Positions 1-13,881 are shown, counted from the stretch's first letter. The stretch is 64,000 bases of DNA from Branchiostoma lanceolatum (GCF_035083965.1 NC_089726.1:11847501-11911500); one strand, 5' to 3'. Translations and numbers: made by a program. Notes: a model not told the origin generated them from the sequence alone.

Positions 1-37
1 GTTTTCTAAATCCAGTCCTTCCCCCTACGGCCTACAG

Positions 38-1307
38 GTAAGGAGAATGCCCAGTACTCCCTACACAACGCCCACATGCAGCACGAGTTCGCCATGCAGG
101 CCGCGGCCCACCCCACCGTGGTGGCCGTGCTGAGGGACATCCTGGGTCCCGACGTCTTCCTGTTGGACTCCCGCTTCATCTGCAAGTACCCCGTCAGCCA
201 GCTCTCCGGGGCGAACCCTGACGTCGAGCCGTACGTGGCATGGCACCAGGACATTCGGTAAGCACGGGCAAAACCCTTTCGATTTCAAGTGCCTGGAAAA
301 CGACTATTCACAGAACGTTTACACGTTGACATGTACTAACAGACATGTATACACGTACGTGTGCAGGTACTGGGGAGTGGACGGCGGGCCGGTCGTGTCC
401 GTGTGGCTGGCCATAGACGACGCTGACGCCGAGAACGGAGCGGTTTTCTTCATACCAGGTAAGAGCCGTGGGGTAACTTTCCCACGACATATTTATATAC
501 CACTTATGCATTTATGACTCAATTTAAGCGCGGTTCTAGATCGACAAGGATCTGTATGCTACAATGCCAATGAAGTATAGATTTTTTTGTCCGCGTTTCA
601 GCCACTGAGGTCTTATGTAGTTTTGCTTGTTGTGTTCGTAGGAAGTCACAAAGATGGTCTACAAGAACACGGCAGTGCACAGAAGGAAGGGAACATGCTG
701 ACCTCCAACCAGGAAATCCCCGCGGAGCTAGTAGACGAGTCCAAGAAAGTGCTGTGCCCTCTCAAGGTGTGTAGTTTTACCATTTGAAACAGAACACTAG
801 ACAACTGTAGAAATTGTTGGTTGTATCGCGGAAGTAAAAACGAAACACTGCTACAAATATGGCAAAACCGTAATTGTAAAGCCGTTTATTTCGTGGTTAT
901 AAATTTCCACTCAATGTTTTGTGAAGACTTTTCTTATTCTCTAAGCAAAGGTTTCGGTCGGGGGTGGGGGTTGCTGGGAGTGGCTGCCAGTTCTTTCGTC
1001 TGCCTCCTACCTATTCTTCGGTTAAGTGTCAGTCAAAATATAACAAAGAAGGTCTCAGATAAAAAAAAGTCAGAACTTGCCAGTTTGAATAATGTTGGTA
1101 ACGTGGTTTCTTCCTATCCTGCAGGCGGGGCAGATGTCCCTACACCACGGGCTGACGGTCCACGCCAGCGAGCCGAACCGCTCCAGCCGGCGGCGCTGCG
1201 GCTTCGTGCTGCGGTACGTCCCGACCTGCGCCTACCCGTCAGACGACCCGGACCGGCCCCGCACCTTCCCCGCCACCGTCCTCGTCAGCGGCGAGAACAA
1301 GGAGTGA
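38..1307 (+). CDS. Phytanoyl-CoA dioxygenase-like protein, 3' part (four exons)
   Basis: Exons at 38-257, 367-458, 642-766 and 1125-1307 (stop TGA). All junctions are GT-AG and the phases agree. The 5' exons lie left of the window. The product is a non-haem Fe(II)/2-oxoglutarate oxygenase of the PhyH family. Seen: the HxD iron motif as WHQD (244-252), a following segment VSVWLAIDDA, then the distal iron His in VHASEPN (His codon 1161-1163) followed by SSRRR, which should hold the Arg that binds the 2-oxoglutarate carboxylate. This is the usual order of the family, so the visible part looks catalytically complete. The substrate is unknown; the HASEPNRSSRRR form resembles bacterial and uncharacterised animal PhyH-like proteins more than human PHYH. 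No peroxisomal targeting sequence is seen at the C-terminus (ends GENKE). A polyadenylation signal AATAAA lies at 1768-1773. Confidence 0.85.
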
Positions 1308-1773
1308 TACTTCACGGACAAGGCGCCTGGCTTCTTCCAGAAAGCCGCGTGAAGTCATCCCGAGTTAAGGTTGAATAATCGGACGAATTACCATCGTCAT
1401 TTTTGAATTTTGTCTTGCCAGTAACAAAACTTTGTCGCAGTTCCATTTTCACTGCTTAAATGTTAATTAACACAGTAATAATAAATTGTTATCATATTTC
1501 GAGTCGTGTAACCTTGACGTTGAAAGAAAACGTTGTGCACTTTTTTAAACGTCATTCGTATGTCTTATCGTTTCTATATCTATTTTGAAAATATTTATCT
1601 TGATATTTATCTGCACTGAGATTATATCTAGCATGGTACATGCCCTATACTCGAAAACATTTCTTGGCCTTGTCGCATTCTTTCGAATGAATAATGCTCT
1701 GTGAATTAAGAGGTACTATTTTGTAATCTGTGTTCTGTTTGTGGTTAACTTTCCAAAGGTTCAGCTCAATAAA

Positions 1774-2467
1774 TGTTACAGAAATAGAATTTTACTTGCT
1801 GCTTTACTTTTTGTATCCCTCGACAACTTATACATTAACATGTATTATAAGAAAAAGACAGCCATGAATTATTAGTCAGATCTACTACGACACAGGTTTG
1901 TTTTAGCGAGGTGGCATTCCTAATTATAACCTGTAGGACAAGACATGCCCCGCGGCGTCTTCGTCTCCCACCGAAAGCCTCTGATCCGTAGCAGAAACAA
2001 AGTGGCAACAACGTAGGAAAAGGGGAACCTGGTCTCATTTATTCATATCGTGCGTTACCTCAAAGAGTTGCCAGCTTCGGCGTGCAGAAAAACTCACCAC
2101 TTGAAAGACAAATCGAAACCACTCATATCTGCTTGAAAATCGCATCTAACAAACCTCCCTCCCCCACCACTTCAACACACACATTACCATCAGTTGTACA
2201 CTCATGAACTTTCTGGTCCGCAAATAGTCATATGGCACGTACAGTCTTCCAAGAATACTGTTTTATTATGCAGTGGTACAAACCAAACAGTATGCATATG
2301 ATACAAAGTACGGCTGCTAATGTTCACGAATATAACTCATGAGCCACGGTTATCATATGGATCGAACGAAGTTCATCGAAAATAAAATTTACGAATGGTT
2401 GAAACATCACAATAAGATCTTGATATGTTCGATTATCAATAATTTTTGTAACGCAATAACACGCTAC
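1774..2467. other. Intergenic stretch between convergent genes
   Basis: Holds the 3' flanks of the dioxygenase-like gene (+) and GLOD5 (-). Longer open frames here show no recognisable protein, and I see no repeat. Confidence 0.4.
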
Positions 2468-3407
<940 letters not shown>

Positions 3408-4084
3408 CTGCACACAACGTGTACCGACATGTTAATGTACGTCCGCCTCAGCCTCCGCCGAAAGCTTGAGTTTCGATCTTAACATTTCTTTGGGGCGTGT
3501 GCACGAGAATGTGCAATTCGTGCCCCCCCTCCCTGCCACTTTCATATTTGGTGCGCCATTTAAAAGCTGAACTGTTACCATCAGATATACATTTTTATAG
3601 AGACATATCAAGAAGCAAGCGCTATTAAAGCTATTGGTGATACCGCCCCCCTTTCCAGCGCTCCTCACGACACTTTACTTCCGGGTTTGAAAATTATGCT
3701 CAGATAGTTGAGAAAACTAATGTAAAGCAAACATCAACATGATTCCACATACTTTGACCATCCAGCTTGACGCAGCGGGGTTGACACCATGTAACCTTGC
3801 AGCAGGATTTATCAGCTGACGTGACAGGAGACACGCTCTCCACATCGTCGCTTGGAACGCCATGTTTGCTGTACAGTTCCAGTGGCTGATCGGCCGGATA
3901 TCAATCGCACACGTACAAGCGGTTTTCCCAAACAGCTGACGTAACCCTCTATTCTAGAGACACGCCTGGACAGGTAAACCTGACGCTCTAACGGATACAA
4001 CCGTTGTCAGGGACAGAAATAGCACACCGGTGCCTCTAAAATCACTTCCTCTTCCAAGAACTCCGACACCGACATCCTACTTCT

Positions 4085-4390
4085 GTGACCGATGACATGA
4101 GGTTAGAGGTCACGGAAACGATATGCAAATTGTATGACGTACGTTGCCATTACAAATAAGCCGCTCCCGGTGAAACGGGGCATTCCTTTCAACGTTGCCA
4201 CCGCCAAGAATGTACCTTCTTCCTCGTGTTAGTCAATACCTATAAATACGTTAACATTAACTATATCCTGTACCAGTTAGCGTGATTGGACAACATTTTG
4301 GTCTCCACACCCCATAGTTTAGACTCCGCGCTTAAAGAACTTCTGAAGAAAGTCGGCCACAAAACGTTTGCGAGTAACTTCTCATAACAG
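4085..4390 (+). promoter_or_regulatory. Presumed divergent promoter and non-coding first exon
   Basis: This lies between GLOD5 (-) and the AceTr-YrdC fusion gene (+). A TATAAATA box-like word is at 4241-4248, a TGACGT half CRE is at 4134-4139, and a good splice donor (ACAG/GTAAGC) ends a likely 5' UTR exon at 4390. The matching acceptor precedes the ATG-bearing exon at 5476. The start of transcription was not determined. Confidence 0.4.
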
Positions 4391-5483
4391 GTAAGCAACT
4401 TCAATATTTTCATAACTATCTTAAATATTGTTCAAATCTATTATAAGTCTTTTATATAGTATATGATGACTGCGTGGTTAATGTTTATATCATGAACTGC
4501 GAGTTAACTAGGCACCTTACCCGTAGTTAATACACCTGCTGTAGTCGGTAATGACAAACCGGGTTCGAGTTACTGTGCTAATTAATGATAAGAACAAGAG
4601 CTTGCCTACTAAACTTCTGACCAGCTGGGTGTAAAAATTGTAACTATTCAGGACAGAATCGCAGCGGCATTTAGTACCACACGAACACCAGTAAAAAGCT
4701 TTACGCTTTGTCTCAGTCCCGTCGAGGGGAGCTGCTTACCTCAAACCTGTCGGGTTGCCATTTCACAATGCTCTGTGAAAAGCTGTCGGGACAGCAGTAA
4801 CACTACTCAGGTACTCCCTGCCATCTTTATAGCTTTAAATTGTAAGGATAAATATATGAATTCAGATGTCGGGTTAAATCCACATTCCTTGTGTGAGATT
4901 GCGAAGTTATACATTTCGTCGTTTCTTTGTTGTGGTAGAGTGAGGAAGGAAATAAAGATTACGATAGGGGCCGACCGGGGCTAATTCTAGATTTCCCGAA
5001 TAGATACAAACTGCCCTCTGCTTCTTTTTGGGTACTATATTGGCATGTCACAGGAAAAATTGAAGCTTATGATAATCATAACCGGTAACCGCTCAGCACT
5101 ATTAAGGTACATCTTTGTCTGTCTGTCTGAGTATACTGTTTGCTATATGTATGCATGTTACAATTATGTAATATTGTCATATGGACGCCAACTTGTGCAC
5201 TATGTTTGATGCGCTGCATGCCTTGTGCCTCTCTAATCACTGGAAGATGCCTACATGACATACACATACGCAGTTGTCAAGTTGAATGCGGATATCAACA
5301 AAAGAATCGGTATGTGCTACATGTACACACACTGGTTTAACGCGTCAGTCACTGTGCAAATTGGAGGTGATAAACAGAGGTTTGTTTCATGCAGAGCTGA
5401 AAATCTTATTTGCCTTTTGGGATTGTCACCTTCGAAATACGCTAAAGTGGAGCATTGATTTGTATCTTTCAACAGACAGCATT

Positions 5484-8400
5484 ATGGGACGGACAGGTGA
5501 CACAGTCGCGACCCTTCCCGTGGGTCCCCGCGTGCAGGGCATGTCGGGAGTGGTGCTGGGTAGCCTGGTGTTGGCCGCCCACAACTTCAGTCTGGACCTG
5601 ACTGTAGCGGCGCCCAACAGCCTCATCACCGGGACTGTACTGGTCATCACGGGCCTGCTGCAGTTTTCCGCCGGTAAGATATATGCGCATATGGATGGTC
5701 CTTCGACAGGTGTACAGATTTCCTGTGATTTACTTTGCGACAAATTTCTTTGTCAGCTTCATATCTTTATCCCACACTTATGGATAGAAACGTATTTTAT
5801 CTATTTCATATTGTTCTTCAAAACAGCACCTACTATGATTGTTTTTGCTGTGCACGTTTTAAATCAACCTCTCAGTTATATAAAGTTTACATATTCCGCA
5901 TAATTCTACTCTTAGTATCATCGTTTTATCATACCAAACATGCTACGTCAAATTCCTTTCTTTGTTGCATAAGGAAGACATCAAAAATTCTTAATGTTAT
6001 CTATCGTCCCTTGCAGGTGCCCGTTTACTTCATCTCCACTGCTCCACCCTGACCACCCTGTACCTGTGTCTGTCGGTGCTCTGGGGCTCCCTGGGATCCG
6101 CCAAAATCCTGGAGGGGTTAGATATCATCTCCTCTGTTGCCCGTAAAGACGCCTTGTTACCAGGATATGTTGTTTTCCTGTTCATAACCCTCTTTCTTGG
6201 CATAGCGGGTGTGAAGCAGCACACTTTGACCGGGTTGGTGTCTTTTCTACTCGGTTTTTCCATGGTAATGGAGATAGTTGCGCTGTTCTATCCTGCCGCC
6301 AGGTGGGGTGCAGCGTGTTATCAGACATTACCAGTGCTGCTCGGTTTGTACTATATAGTCGGCTTGTCTGTGTCCTACCGCAAAGGGAGCGACTTCAGTT
6401 TTCCTGGTTTAAGCGACAAACGCCGGAAAAATGGGAACGAGGAACAAACTGTCGAAAATGAAGCATTGACCTTTGGGTACGCCATGAATATGCTTCCTAC
6501 CTGCGCTCTGGGCTTATTCTTTATTGGCGCCATTAATGACGTTCATCCGGCAACACCATGGATGGCGCTAGCGGGCCTTGGCCAGCTACTGGTTTCTATT
6601 GTGTCCTTCAGACGAGAGGACGTGTTCCACGGGACTGTCTTCTCTTTGTCTGCCACTCTCTGGCTTGGTCTGACATACGGGTTTGTGAGTAAGTTTTGGG
6701 GCAAGACTGAATTGGCACCTCCTGTCCTTGCATCGTCCGTCCTTGTCCTTATTTTCTTCGTCTTCTTCCTTCTGTCCTTTACTAAGACCATTGCTGGTGT
6801 TGTCTATAACCTCTGCTTTGCCATTTTCGTCCTTTCCCTTCCCACTACAGGCTTGAATAGTGCCTACCTTGGTGTATCCAGTATCTTGATTTTAGCTGTT
6901 TCCCTTTATTGCACTTTTGCCTTGTCACTGAACTCTGCTTTTAGGAAGACTCTGGTCCCAGTCGGGAGGAGTCTTCTCCCCGAGGAGTCATTGCGAGAGC
7001 TGTTTTCGCGCTACCAATGTAGCAATGTTGACCGACCGTCCTCCTCTGTCACGGCACAGACATCGTCTTCTGACACTATCCTCGGCTACTCGAAGTACGC
7101 CAGCGCGGACACGCTGGGATTTCTGTCCAATGCCGTGACAGCTCTAGCTGTGGCGCTGTTGTCTACCGGGGACAAGTCTCTGGTCCTCCCCTGGGTGATC
7201 GTGCCGGGAGGAGTCATCCAGTTTGTGGCGGGAACCATCAGCTTCTCCCGCGGGAAGACGTTCGAGAGCACGGCGTTCATGGTGTACAGCATGATGTGGC
7301 TGTTGTGGGGGTCTGTCAGGTACTCTGGAGTCTATAGAGGCAGTGAGGGGCTCGGTGTGGCGGCAGGAGCCGCATCTTTTCTTCTCTTCAATTTGTTTGT
7401 CATCTTCTTGTCTGTGGTGATCAACAAGGCGTGGTTGGTCCTGTCTGTGGTGTTTGAGGTGGTTTGTGTGCTGTTCCTGTTAGACGCGCTAGGCGTCCAG
7501 ACTAGTCAGTACTTTGAACTGGTGGTGATGTGTGTGTTTGGGGCGGTGTGCGTGTACTGTTTCTGTGTGCACCTGCTTAACGGTATGTGTGGGGAGGAGG
7601 TGATGTCCCTGGGGAGCCCGCTCCTGACCCTGGGGAAGGGGCGCAGCGACAGGGGTGGTGAACAGGGGTGTGTCATGGCGGACGCCAGGAAGGCAAATGG
7701 AGTCAAACAAATCGCAGGTTAGTACAATTCTCTCCTTTACTTGATTTGTTGAATTGTCATTGTTTCAGAACCGGTCAGCTTACAGATGTGATTTATGTGG
7801 CAGAAACTGCCATTCTCGCATAAGGTTGCCATAGTCGATGCTGTAGGGTTGTTGTAAATTAGGATTTTACCATGGTCAATACTGACCGACGGAGGACAGA
7901 ATGCTATTGTTTCGGTACCGTTTGTATTGTATGGTTTAGTCATCCCATAGTCATGTTTAGCCTTATAACATATAGAGGAAACAGTTTTGTGACGGTCAAC
8001 GACACTCTAGAACATTTGCTGATGAAACCATACCCGTTACTTCTCACAGAACTGATGAAAGACGGCGGGATCTGCGGCATGCCGACAGACACCGTGTACG
8101 TGCTGGTGGCGGCCTGTAACCGTCCTGCCGCCGTGGAGAGGGCCTACCGCACCAAGAAACAGGCGGAGGAGAGACCCATGTCCATATGGATCTCACAGGT
8201 GAGCACAGGCATTTCCGGTCTTTGTCGATGTACCAAACATGATTAAATGAACGTTGATATATGATTGCTGAAAAATAGGAAAAAATTTTTTCTAAAAGTT
8301 CAATCTCTTTTATTACAGTTGAGTCAGCTGGAGCCAGCCAGGGAGGAGTTCGGACCGCTCCTGTGGGACTTCATGAAGGAGGTGTGGCCCTCCTCCATCA

Positions 8401-9411
8401 GCCTCGTTATCAAGAGAGGTACGTTTCCATGGAAACCTTCTCGTTCCCAGTGTTGCGACATTGACATGTACCATTACAGTAGTTAATGCCTCCCTTTTTC
8501 ATTACCCAGACCACGTTGCCTACTTCTGTTAAAACGTAGCTACTATTTGTGCCTTCCAGGTCCGTGGCTGGACAGGTTTGGGCTGGGAGACTCCGCCCGC
8601 TACATCGGCACCCCTGAGAGCATCGCCATCCGCATCCCAGACTGCACGGTCGCCACGCACCTGATTGACCTGGTGGGGCCGATCGCCGTGACCTCCGCTA
8701 ACCCGTCCGGGGAGGCAGACACCACGCACCACTCACAGGTGCGGGCCAAGCTCGGAGACAACGTGAGTATCACACTTGGTATCCGATTCGTATTGCAGAT
8801 TTTGAGATAGATTAAGTCCTGCTGATGAGAAGTGACAAGTTCCTTTTATTCAAAACAACAAGAAGTAGCAAGTAATCTTAAGGAAACGTTTTAATTGACA
8901 ATGGAGGACATGTTAGCACATATTTCCTAACCTCCATCTCGGGTTTTATGATTTCTTTAGCCGACTGCGACATTACGTATACGCCAATATGAAATACTTC
9001 ACTTTTCAGGTCGATGGTGTACTGTGCGATGGACCATCTCCTGAGAACGTCGCCTCTACGGTCGTGAATTGCACGAAAATTAACGAAGGCAACCTCGGGT
9101 TTTTCCGTGTCGGCATCGTGCCCAAGTCGCGAGTCCTCGACATCTTCGACTCTGTCCGGCAGCGCCAAGGCAGCAACAGCACGACGACCAATCTGCAAAA
9201 TGGTGATGTGCGACAGCCAAACGGCGTGGCGAATGGAAGACTTCATCACGGCGAAACCCGTGACGTCGCCATGGGCATCACCAACACAGGGTTTGAGAGC
9301 GATGATGATCAATCCCCAAACGTTCCGCCAGAGGTCGCCGTTGTACGGATCGATGATCAAAATTCAGGCTCGTCTATAGAGAATCTACTGGGCTTTGACA
9401 CAAAGCTTTGA
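5484..9411 (+). CDS. Three AceTr-like membrane modules fused to a YrdC/Sua5 domain
   Basis: Six coding exons with matching phases: 5484-5673, 6017-7717, 7978-8198, 8319-8418, 8560-8762 and 9010-9411, giving 938 residues. The N-terminal two thirds is hydrophobic. It holds three modules, roughly residues 10-200, 213-370 and 420-590, each resembling the acetate/succinate transporter family (Gpr1/Fun34/YaaH). The clearest module is the third, with GVIQFVAGTISFSRGKTFES (residues about 462-481), the family's 'G.aQ...G...f..g.tF..tAF' pattern. Residues 632-938 form a YrdC-type domain: MPTDTVY (665-671), KKQAEERPMS (690-699), SANPSG (783-788) and a VGIVP end. YrdC/Sua5 proteins make threonylcarbamoyl-AMP for tRNA t6A. 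Here the usual K..R..P pocket is altered, so activity is uncertain. The start ATG at 5484 follows a 5' UTR splice acceptor. I infer a membrane protein with a cytosolic nucleotide-binding domain; its function is unknown. Confidence 0.8.
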
Positions 9412-9507
9412 GATGATAGACAGAACATTGACGACAATATCAATCCTCAATTTTGTATGGATGATATCTATATCAGTTATCCTTTAATTTTCGCTGCATT
9501 ATCTTAA

Positions 9508-10205
9508 AGGCCCACTATGTAGGATTTTGGCCCAAAAATTGAAAATATTCTTGTGAACAAATCTTAATGTTAATAGCAGGTACTGACATGTACAACCCCT
9601 TTTCAGCATATTTTCTTCATTATTTCGTCTATTTTGGGTGTTTGTGAACTGTACAAAAACAAAACAAAAACTCCCGGACACCACCTCAATAGTAAATAAA
9701 CAACAACATCCCAGTGCACTGGAGGACCCCCATGGTGGTCTAATCACTTAGGCACACTTTAGACTGCCAGATGTCATGAAGCTCTTCTTCTTTGGAAACA
9801 CTCATTCCTTTTTCCAAGAGGGTAGAATACAACTATTAATTTATTCTAAAGAGTCTACTTTGAAGGGTATCAATAAAGTGTGGTTATTTTCCCATTCAAA
9901 ACTGCAAGAACTCTGGTAAGGATGATTTTTAACAGAAACTGGTGAACTGTAAACAGGCACCCCACTGGACGATCAGCCTGATAAGAAGTACAGAAGCCAT
10001 GTGTGGCCATGTGTTAGTTTCACACTGTGTATTGTTTTGGATGGAGGATAACAGTTTTATAATGTTGTATGTATGGTGCAGTAATGTTGTAACCTCCCTT
10101 CCTGAATATCGGTAAGCAATTCTATAGAGTTGATAAAGCTTGCTATGCAAAGAAACAGTAGGAAAATCTACTTTCTGTATTGGCCTAAAACTACATAGTG
10201 GGTCT
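9508..10205. mobile_element. TTAA-flanked MITE, about 0.7 kb
   Basis: Inverted ends: AGGCCCACTATGTAG at the left (from 9508) and its counterpart CTACATAGTGGGTCT at the right (ending 10205). The inner TTTTGGCC / TTGGCCTAAA words also pair. TTAA is present on both sides (9504-9507 and 10206-10209), which fits a piggyBac-type target duplication, though the ends do not begin CCC. No transposase is encoded. It sits just after the stop codon of the AceTr-YrdC gene, so it may lie in the 3' UTR. Confidence 0.75.
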
Positions 10206-10209
10206 TTAA

Positions 10210-11862
10210 CAATTACTGCAACTATTTATATTTCCGTCTAAGTAAGAATTGTCTTTGCGAGAAGTTGTCAATTATATTGGTGTCAATTGAATATAGATAC
10301 CAACGTTTGTTCTACCTGTATAACAGTATTGAAATGAAATAAAACTCTAACAATGAGATGACAAATTTGCAGCTATCGCTTGATTCAAGAAAACAGGAAA
10401 TGGAAGAATAGTGGCGAATGGGACATATAAATATATCATATTTGTTGTATGATAGCTTCAATGCAAACACACCGCCCCCCCCTTAAAAATGATGATATAA
10501 ATATAGATGTTACTGTCCGAGACAAACTTGTTTTCTTTCGTATTCTACAGAGGCCAACATTTTTGTCCTGTTCTGAACAACAGTCACGGTCTGCTCGTAA
10601 TATTAATTAGAATGTGATAATAGTCCTCATCAGTGATGGACCTAATGGTGCGGCGTTCCTTTATATCATACGTAAAAGGAACAGATAGTTGGGACCAGAC
10701 TACCTCTTCTATTATTCATATACTCTAAGTGTAATATGGCTCAAATCAAATGTCATCGTAGCGCTAGTCCGTACTAATGGACTTACTGTGAGGGTACCTG
10801 CCCTCTATAAATAGCGGTCCATTGTCACATGTGTGTATCTCACAAGAAACATATACATACCATGTACCTTACACAGCTTCAGGTTAATGAAAATAACGAT
10901 AAACTGCGTGTTTGAAAGAAATGAAGGCAAGAAACTGAATCCAGAATAGAAGACATTATGTAGTCCTTGGTACTCCTTGGTACTACCTACGGATAGGTAC
11001 GTCACGATGTGCTACATAATGCATGAAGGGTCCATTCTTCACTCTCTTCGTAGAGAATTACACAACAACAAAGAGATCTAGGGCGTCGGCCGTGTTTATG
11101 GTTAAGTACCCTTTACCATTGTGTGAATGTGCCGGTCTGTCAGTATCGGGAGCTTGGCAGTGTCACAGTTTTCTGTTCAATCTTAAAGGAGAAGGTGACG
11201 ACACTGAAGATGTGGAGAGTGACAGTAGTACTGGTGGGGGTTTTCCTTTTGAAAGGTATGTGGCATTTAGATGCGCCTTTGTCGTTGATGTCCAAGGTAT
11301 GATCTTACAGAGTCACCTTACAGACAAGAAAATATGTGGAGTTGGTGGATCCAATATCATGTGTACTTATCTTTATTTCATGTTTGTGAAGAGGCGAAAT
11401 GGAATATAAGAGTCTCCCAACAGCTAGCTAACAGCTAGGATTGTAACAGGTGGAACAATATTAAGATTGCTTGCGAATCACGTATACATATTTTACGCTA
11501 GATACTATTCCTGAGCATCAATACTGTTCCCTACTTTTTGATCATCCTTTCGTGTTTTGTGCCGTGTCTATTTTCTTCCCTTTCTTTCTCTCTCTCTCTC
11601 TCTGTCTAGGTGAGGTCCATGCATGTTAGTTTTTTGCTAGATGACGTCGGTGCGGTGAGCTACATTCTTGGAAAAACCTGATTGTTAAATTGGTGGTGGA
11701 TGTTATATTTGCGAAAGAAGCATGGGATAGCAAAAAGACAAAAAGTACGGTTCAATTATAAGACAGCGTCGGTTTGAAAGTAGAACACAGGTGAGGAAGC
11801 AAGGTGGAACGAAAATTCCTTAGTTTAATTTGAAATATCAATTGTGTGACATTGTTGTACAG
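10210..11862. other. Upstream region of Shisa-like gene 1; first exon not found
   Basis: By analogy with the neighbouring genes, the signal-peptide exon of gene 1 should lie here, ending in phase 1 before a GT donor. I could not recognise one. The region holds a (TC)n run at about 11587-11604 and AT-rich DNA. The open frame at 11023-11409 has no recognisable domain and no splice pattern. Confidence 0.4.
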
Positions 11863-13043
11863 TCGTCGCAGGAGAGCAGTGTCGGGCGCTAGGGGGCCTC
11901 GCCACATTCTCCTGCCCAAGGCCGATCTTTGACGACAATGACGACATCTACTGCTGTGACGGTGACTGCTGTGACGACTGTTGGCAGTCTGAAGACACCT
12001 CAGCTTGTACCGGCCACTGGGGCAACATTGCCGGCAAGGCACTGCAACTTGGGTATCTTGTTTTCAAATTTTTATCATACAATAAACTGCTAAGGAAAGA
12101 AAGGCAGGCAATATTCATCAGCAAATTTCAAATCTCCATTTTCGTCTTTCCCAAAGTGCCGTTCCTTCCATACCACCACTGCATATGTCTGCAGCGCTTC
12201 CTAGCGGTGCCTCCTAGAAGAGAAGGTAGTTCTGCATGCATGCGGTGTCCTATTAGGATGTTTCATTAAGTTTTCTACGCAATTTATCTTTTACTATTCT
12301 ATCAAAATCAAAGTAACCAGGGTATGAAAAGTAAAGTGTAACAAAGGTGTATGAACAGTCGAGAAAATTGTACGATTGAAGATATTTAAAAACATCACAA
12401 TTGTAGAAACACGATGTGGAGGATCTGTACTCCTTTAATGTACTTTCTTTATTTTCTAGCATCGGTGCCATAATCGGCATCGCGGTCGCCGTTATAGTCG
12501 GCGTGGTCATCATCATTGTGGCCTGTGTGTGCTGCTGCATCTACATGACCAAACAGCAAAGCAGGCCAAGAGCACAAGGTAGAACATTCATACAATAAAG
12601 ACATTAACCAAGTACACATCTCAGAAATGTAACCTAATATGCAGCGAGAGGCAACGTCTATCATGTTGCACTATTAAGTATTACGACGTATAATTCACAT
12701 CTAACGTTGTTAGGTCTAATGTGAGACCGATACAAGTCCAGGGGCTTCTCACAAGTAATTGGTCGTTTCAAGTAACCCAATATGTTATGCAGTAGGTCTG
12801 ATATATCATTTACAAATGGACCATGAAGGCTTGTTCGATCTAATATCACCCCTTATGTTTTCAGGTCAGCAGATGGTCCCAGTAGCTCAACCAGCCGGGC
12901 AGTACCCCCCTCCAGGTGGACAGTACGCCCCTCCAGCCGGACAGTACCCCCCTCCTGCATACCCCCCTACAGCAGGCCCGTACCCTCCACTGTCAGATCC
13001 AGCCTACCCACAGGATGGCGGATACGTGCCGACCAAAATATAG
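11863..13043 (+). CDS. Shisa-like protein 1 (subfamily A), 5'-incomplete
   Basis: Exons 11863-12052 (ectodomain), 12460-12578 (transmembrane) and 12865-13043 (tail, stop TAG) encode about 161 residues. The signal-peptide exon is missing from my reading. The ectodomain begins VVAGEQCRALGG and has eight cysteines in the order C, SCP, YCC, CC, C, C. The membrane exon starts IGAIIGIAVAV and ends VACVCCCIYMTK, where the CCC cluster is a likely palmitoylation site. The tail is a run of QYPPP/QYAPP units with one PPAY, a class I WW-domain ligand. The domain order (signal, Cys-rich, one membrane span, Pro/Tyr tail) is that of the Shisa-like adaptor family. Type I topology is inferred. Confidence 0.85.
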
Positions 13044-13730
13044 GCACCAACCAGAAATGATTACGTGTATATTCGGTTACAAAATGGGCATTTGTGGAAA
13101 CAGAGGAATACACACGTACGGAACAAGCAAAAATGGTTGATTAATATGTTTGATTAAATATCTTGGTGTCTTAAGTAATAGTAGATTAACTCATGAACTA
13201 TGGCGAAAACGTCTGAATATTGTTCTACTGATCATATTGTTACAACCTAGGCGGTTTTACAAGTTTTGAATTTGAACTAATACACGTCCAGTCTTGTTAC
13301 TTGTTTTTTGACATTTATGATACGACGGAGCATGCACAACATTGTGATTTTGTCGTCCAAAAAGACTTGGGTCATGATTCGGTGGAGTAAGTCTAGTAGA
13401 GTGATTAAGGCTATGGCCGGCGGCTTACTATTAAATATGATATCTTCAATCTCACATTCGTACATAACTGTTTTCAATATGATATATTTTGAAAGACGGA
13501 AACGTATTGTTTCTACGGTCGAACCGCAGACCTCTCTGCGCACCACAGGCAGTTGTTTACACCCATGCAATGGGATCAAACCGTGGCCCGGCGTACGTCG
13601 TATCTTAGAGAATAAAGCGTTCTACGGTGAGCTGCTGTTCGACTTGTCCAGTTTGTTAGGTTAGTGCACGTGCATAAACTTTGACCCCCCGGCTGACACG
13701 CAAATCAAATGATGACGTTTTTCTTGCCTG
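13044..13730. other. Spacer between Shisa-like genes 1 and 2; duplicated downstream
   Basis: No gene was seen. The segment from about 13140 to 13640 is related to 17581-18010 (for example GTCTGAATAT and TTTTACAAGTTTTGAAT in both), marking the 5' side of the duplication that made genes 2 and 3. AATAAA lies at 13611-13616. Confidence 0.5.
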
Positions 13731-13881
13731 AGGCGTTTTGAACTGCCGAGCCCTTTTGTGGAATCTCTCCTCAGTTCCACATACTGCGTCATTCAAAACT
13801 ACCACCGGACGCACGATCTAACCGAGTCCGTACAAAGTTTAAACGTTACCCGTTTATCTTGTGGCCAAGAGAAGACTGACC
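13731..13881 (+). promoter_or_regulatory. Conserved promoter-proximal block of Shisa-like gene 2
   Basis: Nearly identical to 18246-18399 upstream of gene 3. Shared words include AACTGCCGAGCCCTTTTG, GGAATCTCTCCTCAGTTCCA and ACCACCGGACGCACGATCTA. It ends at the ATG of the signal-peptide exon. Promoter function is inferred from position and from conservation between paralogues whose introns have diverged more. Confidence 0.45.

Noticed and set aside
11023-11409. 128-codon open frame upstream of Shisa-like gene 1
   Set aside because: No signal peptide, domain or phase-1 donor that would join it to the ectodomain exon; composition looks non-coding.
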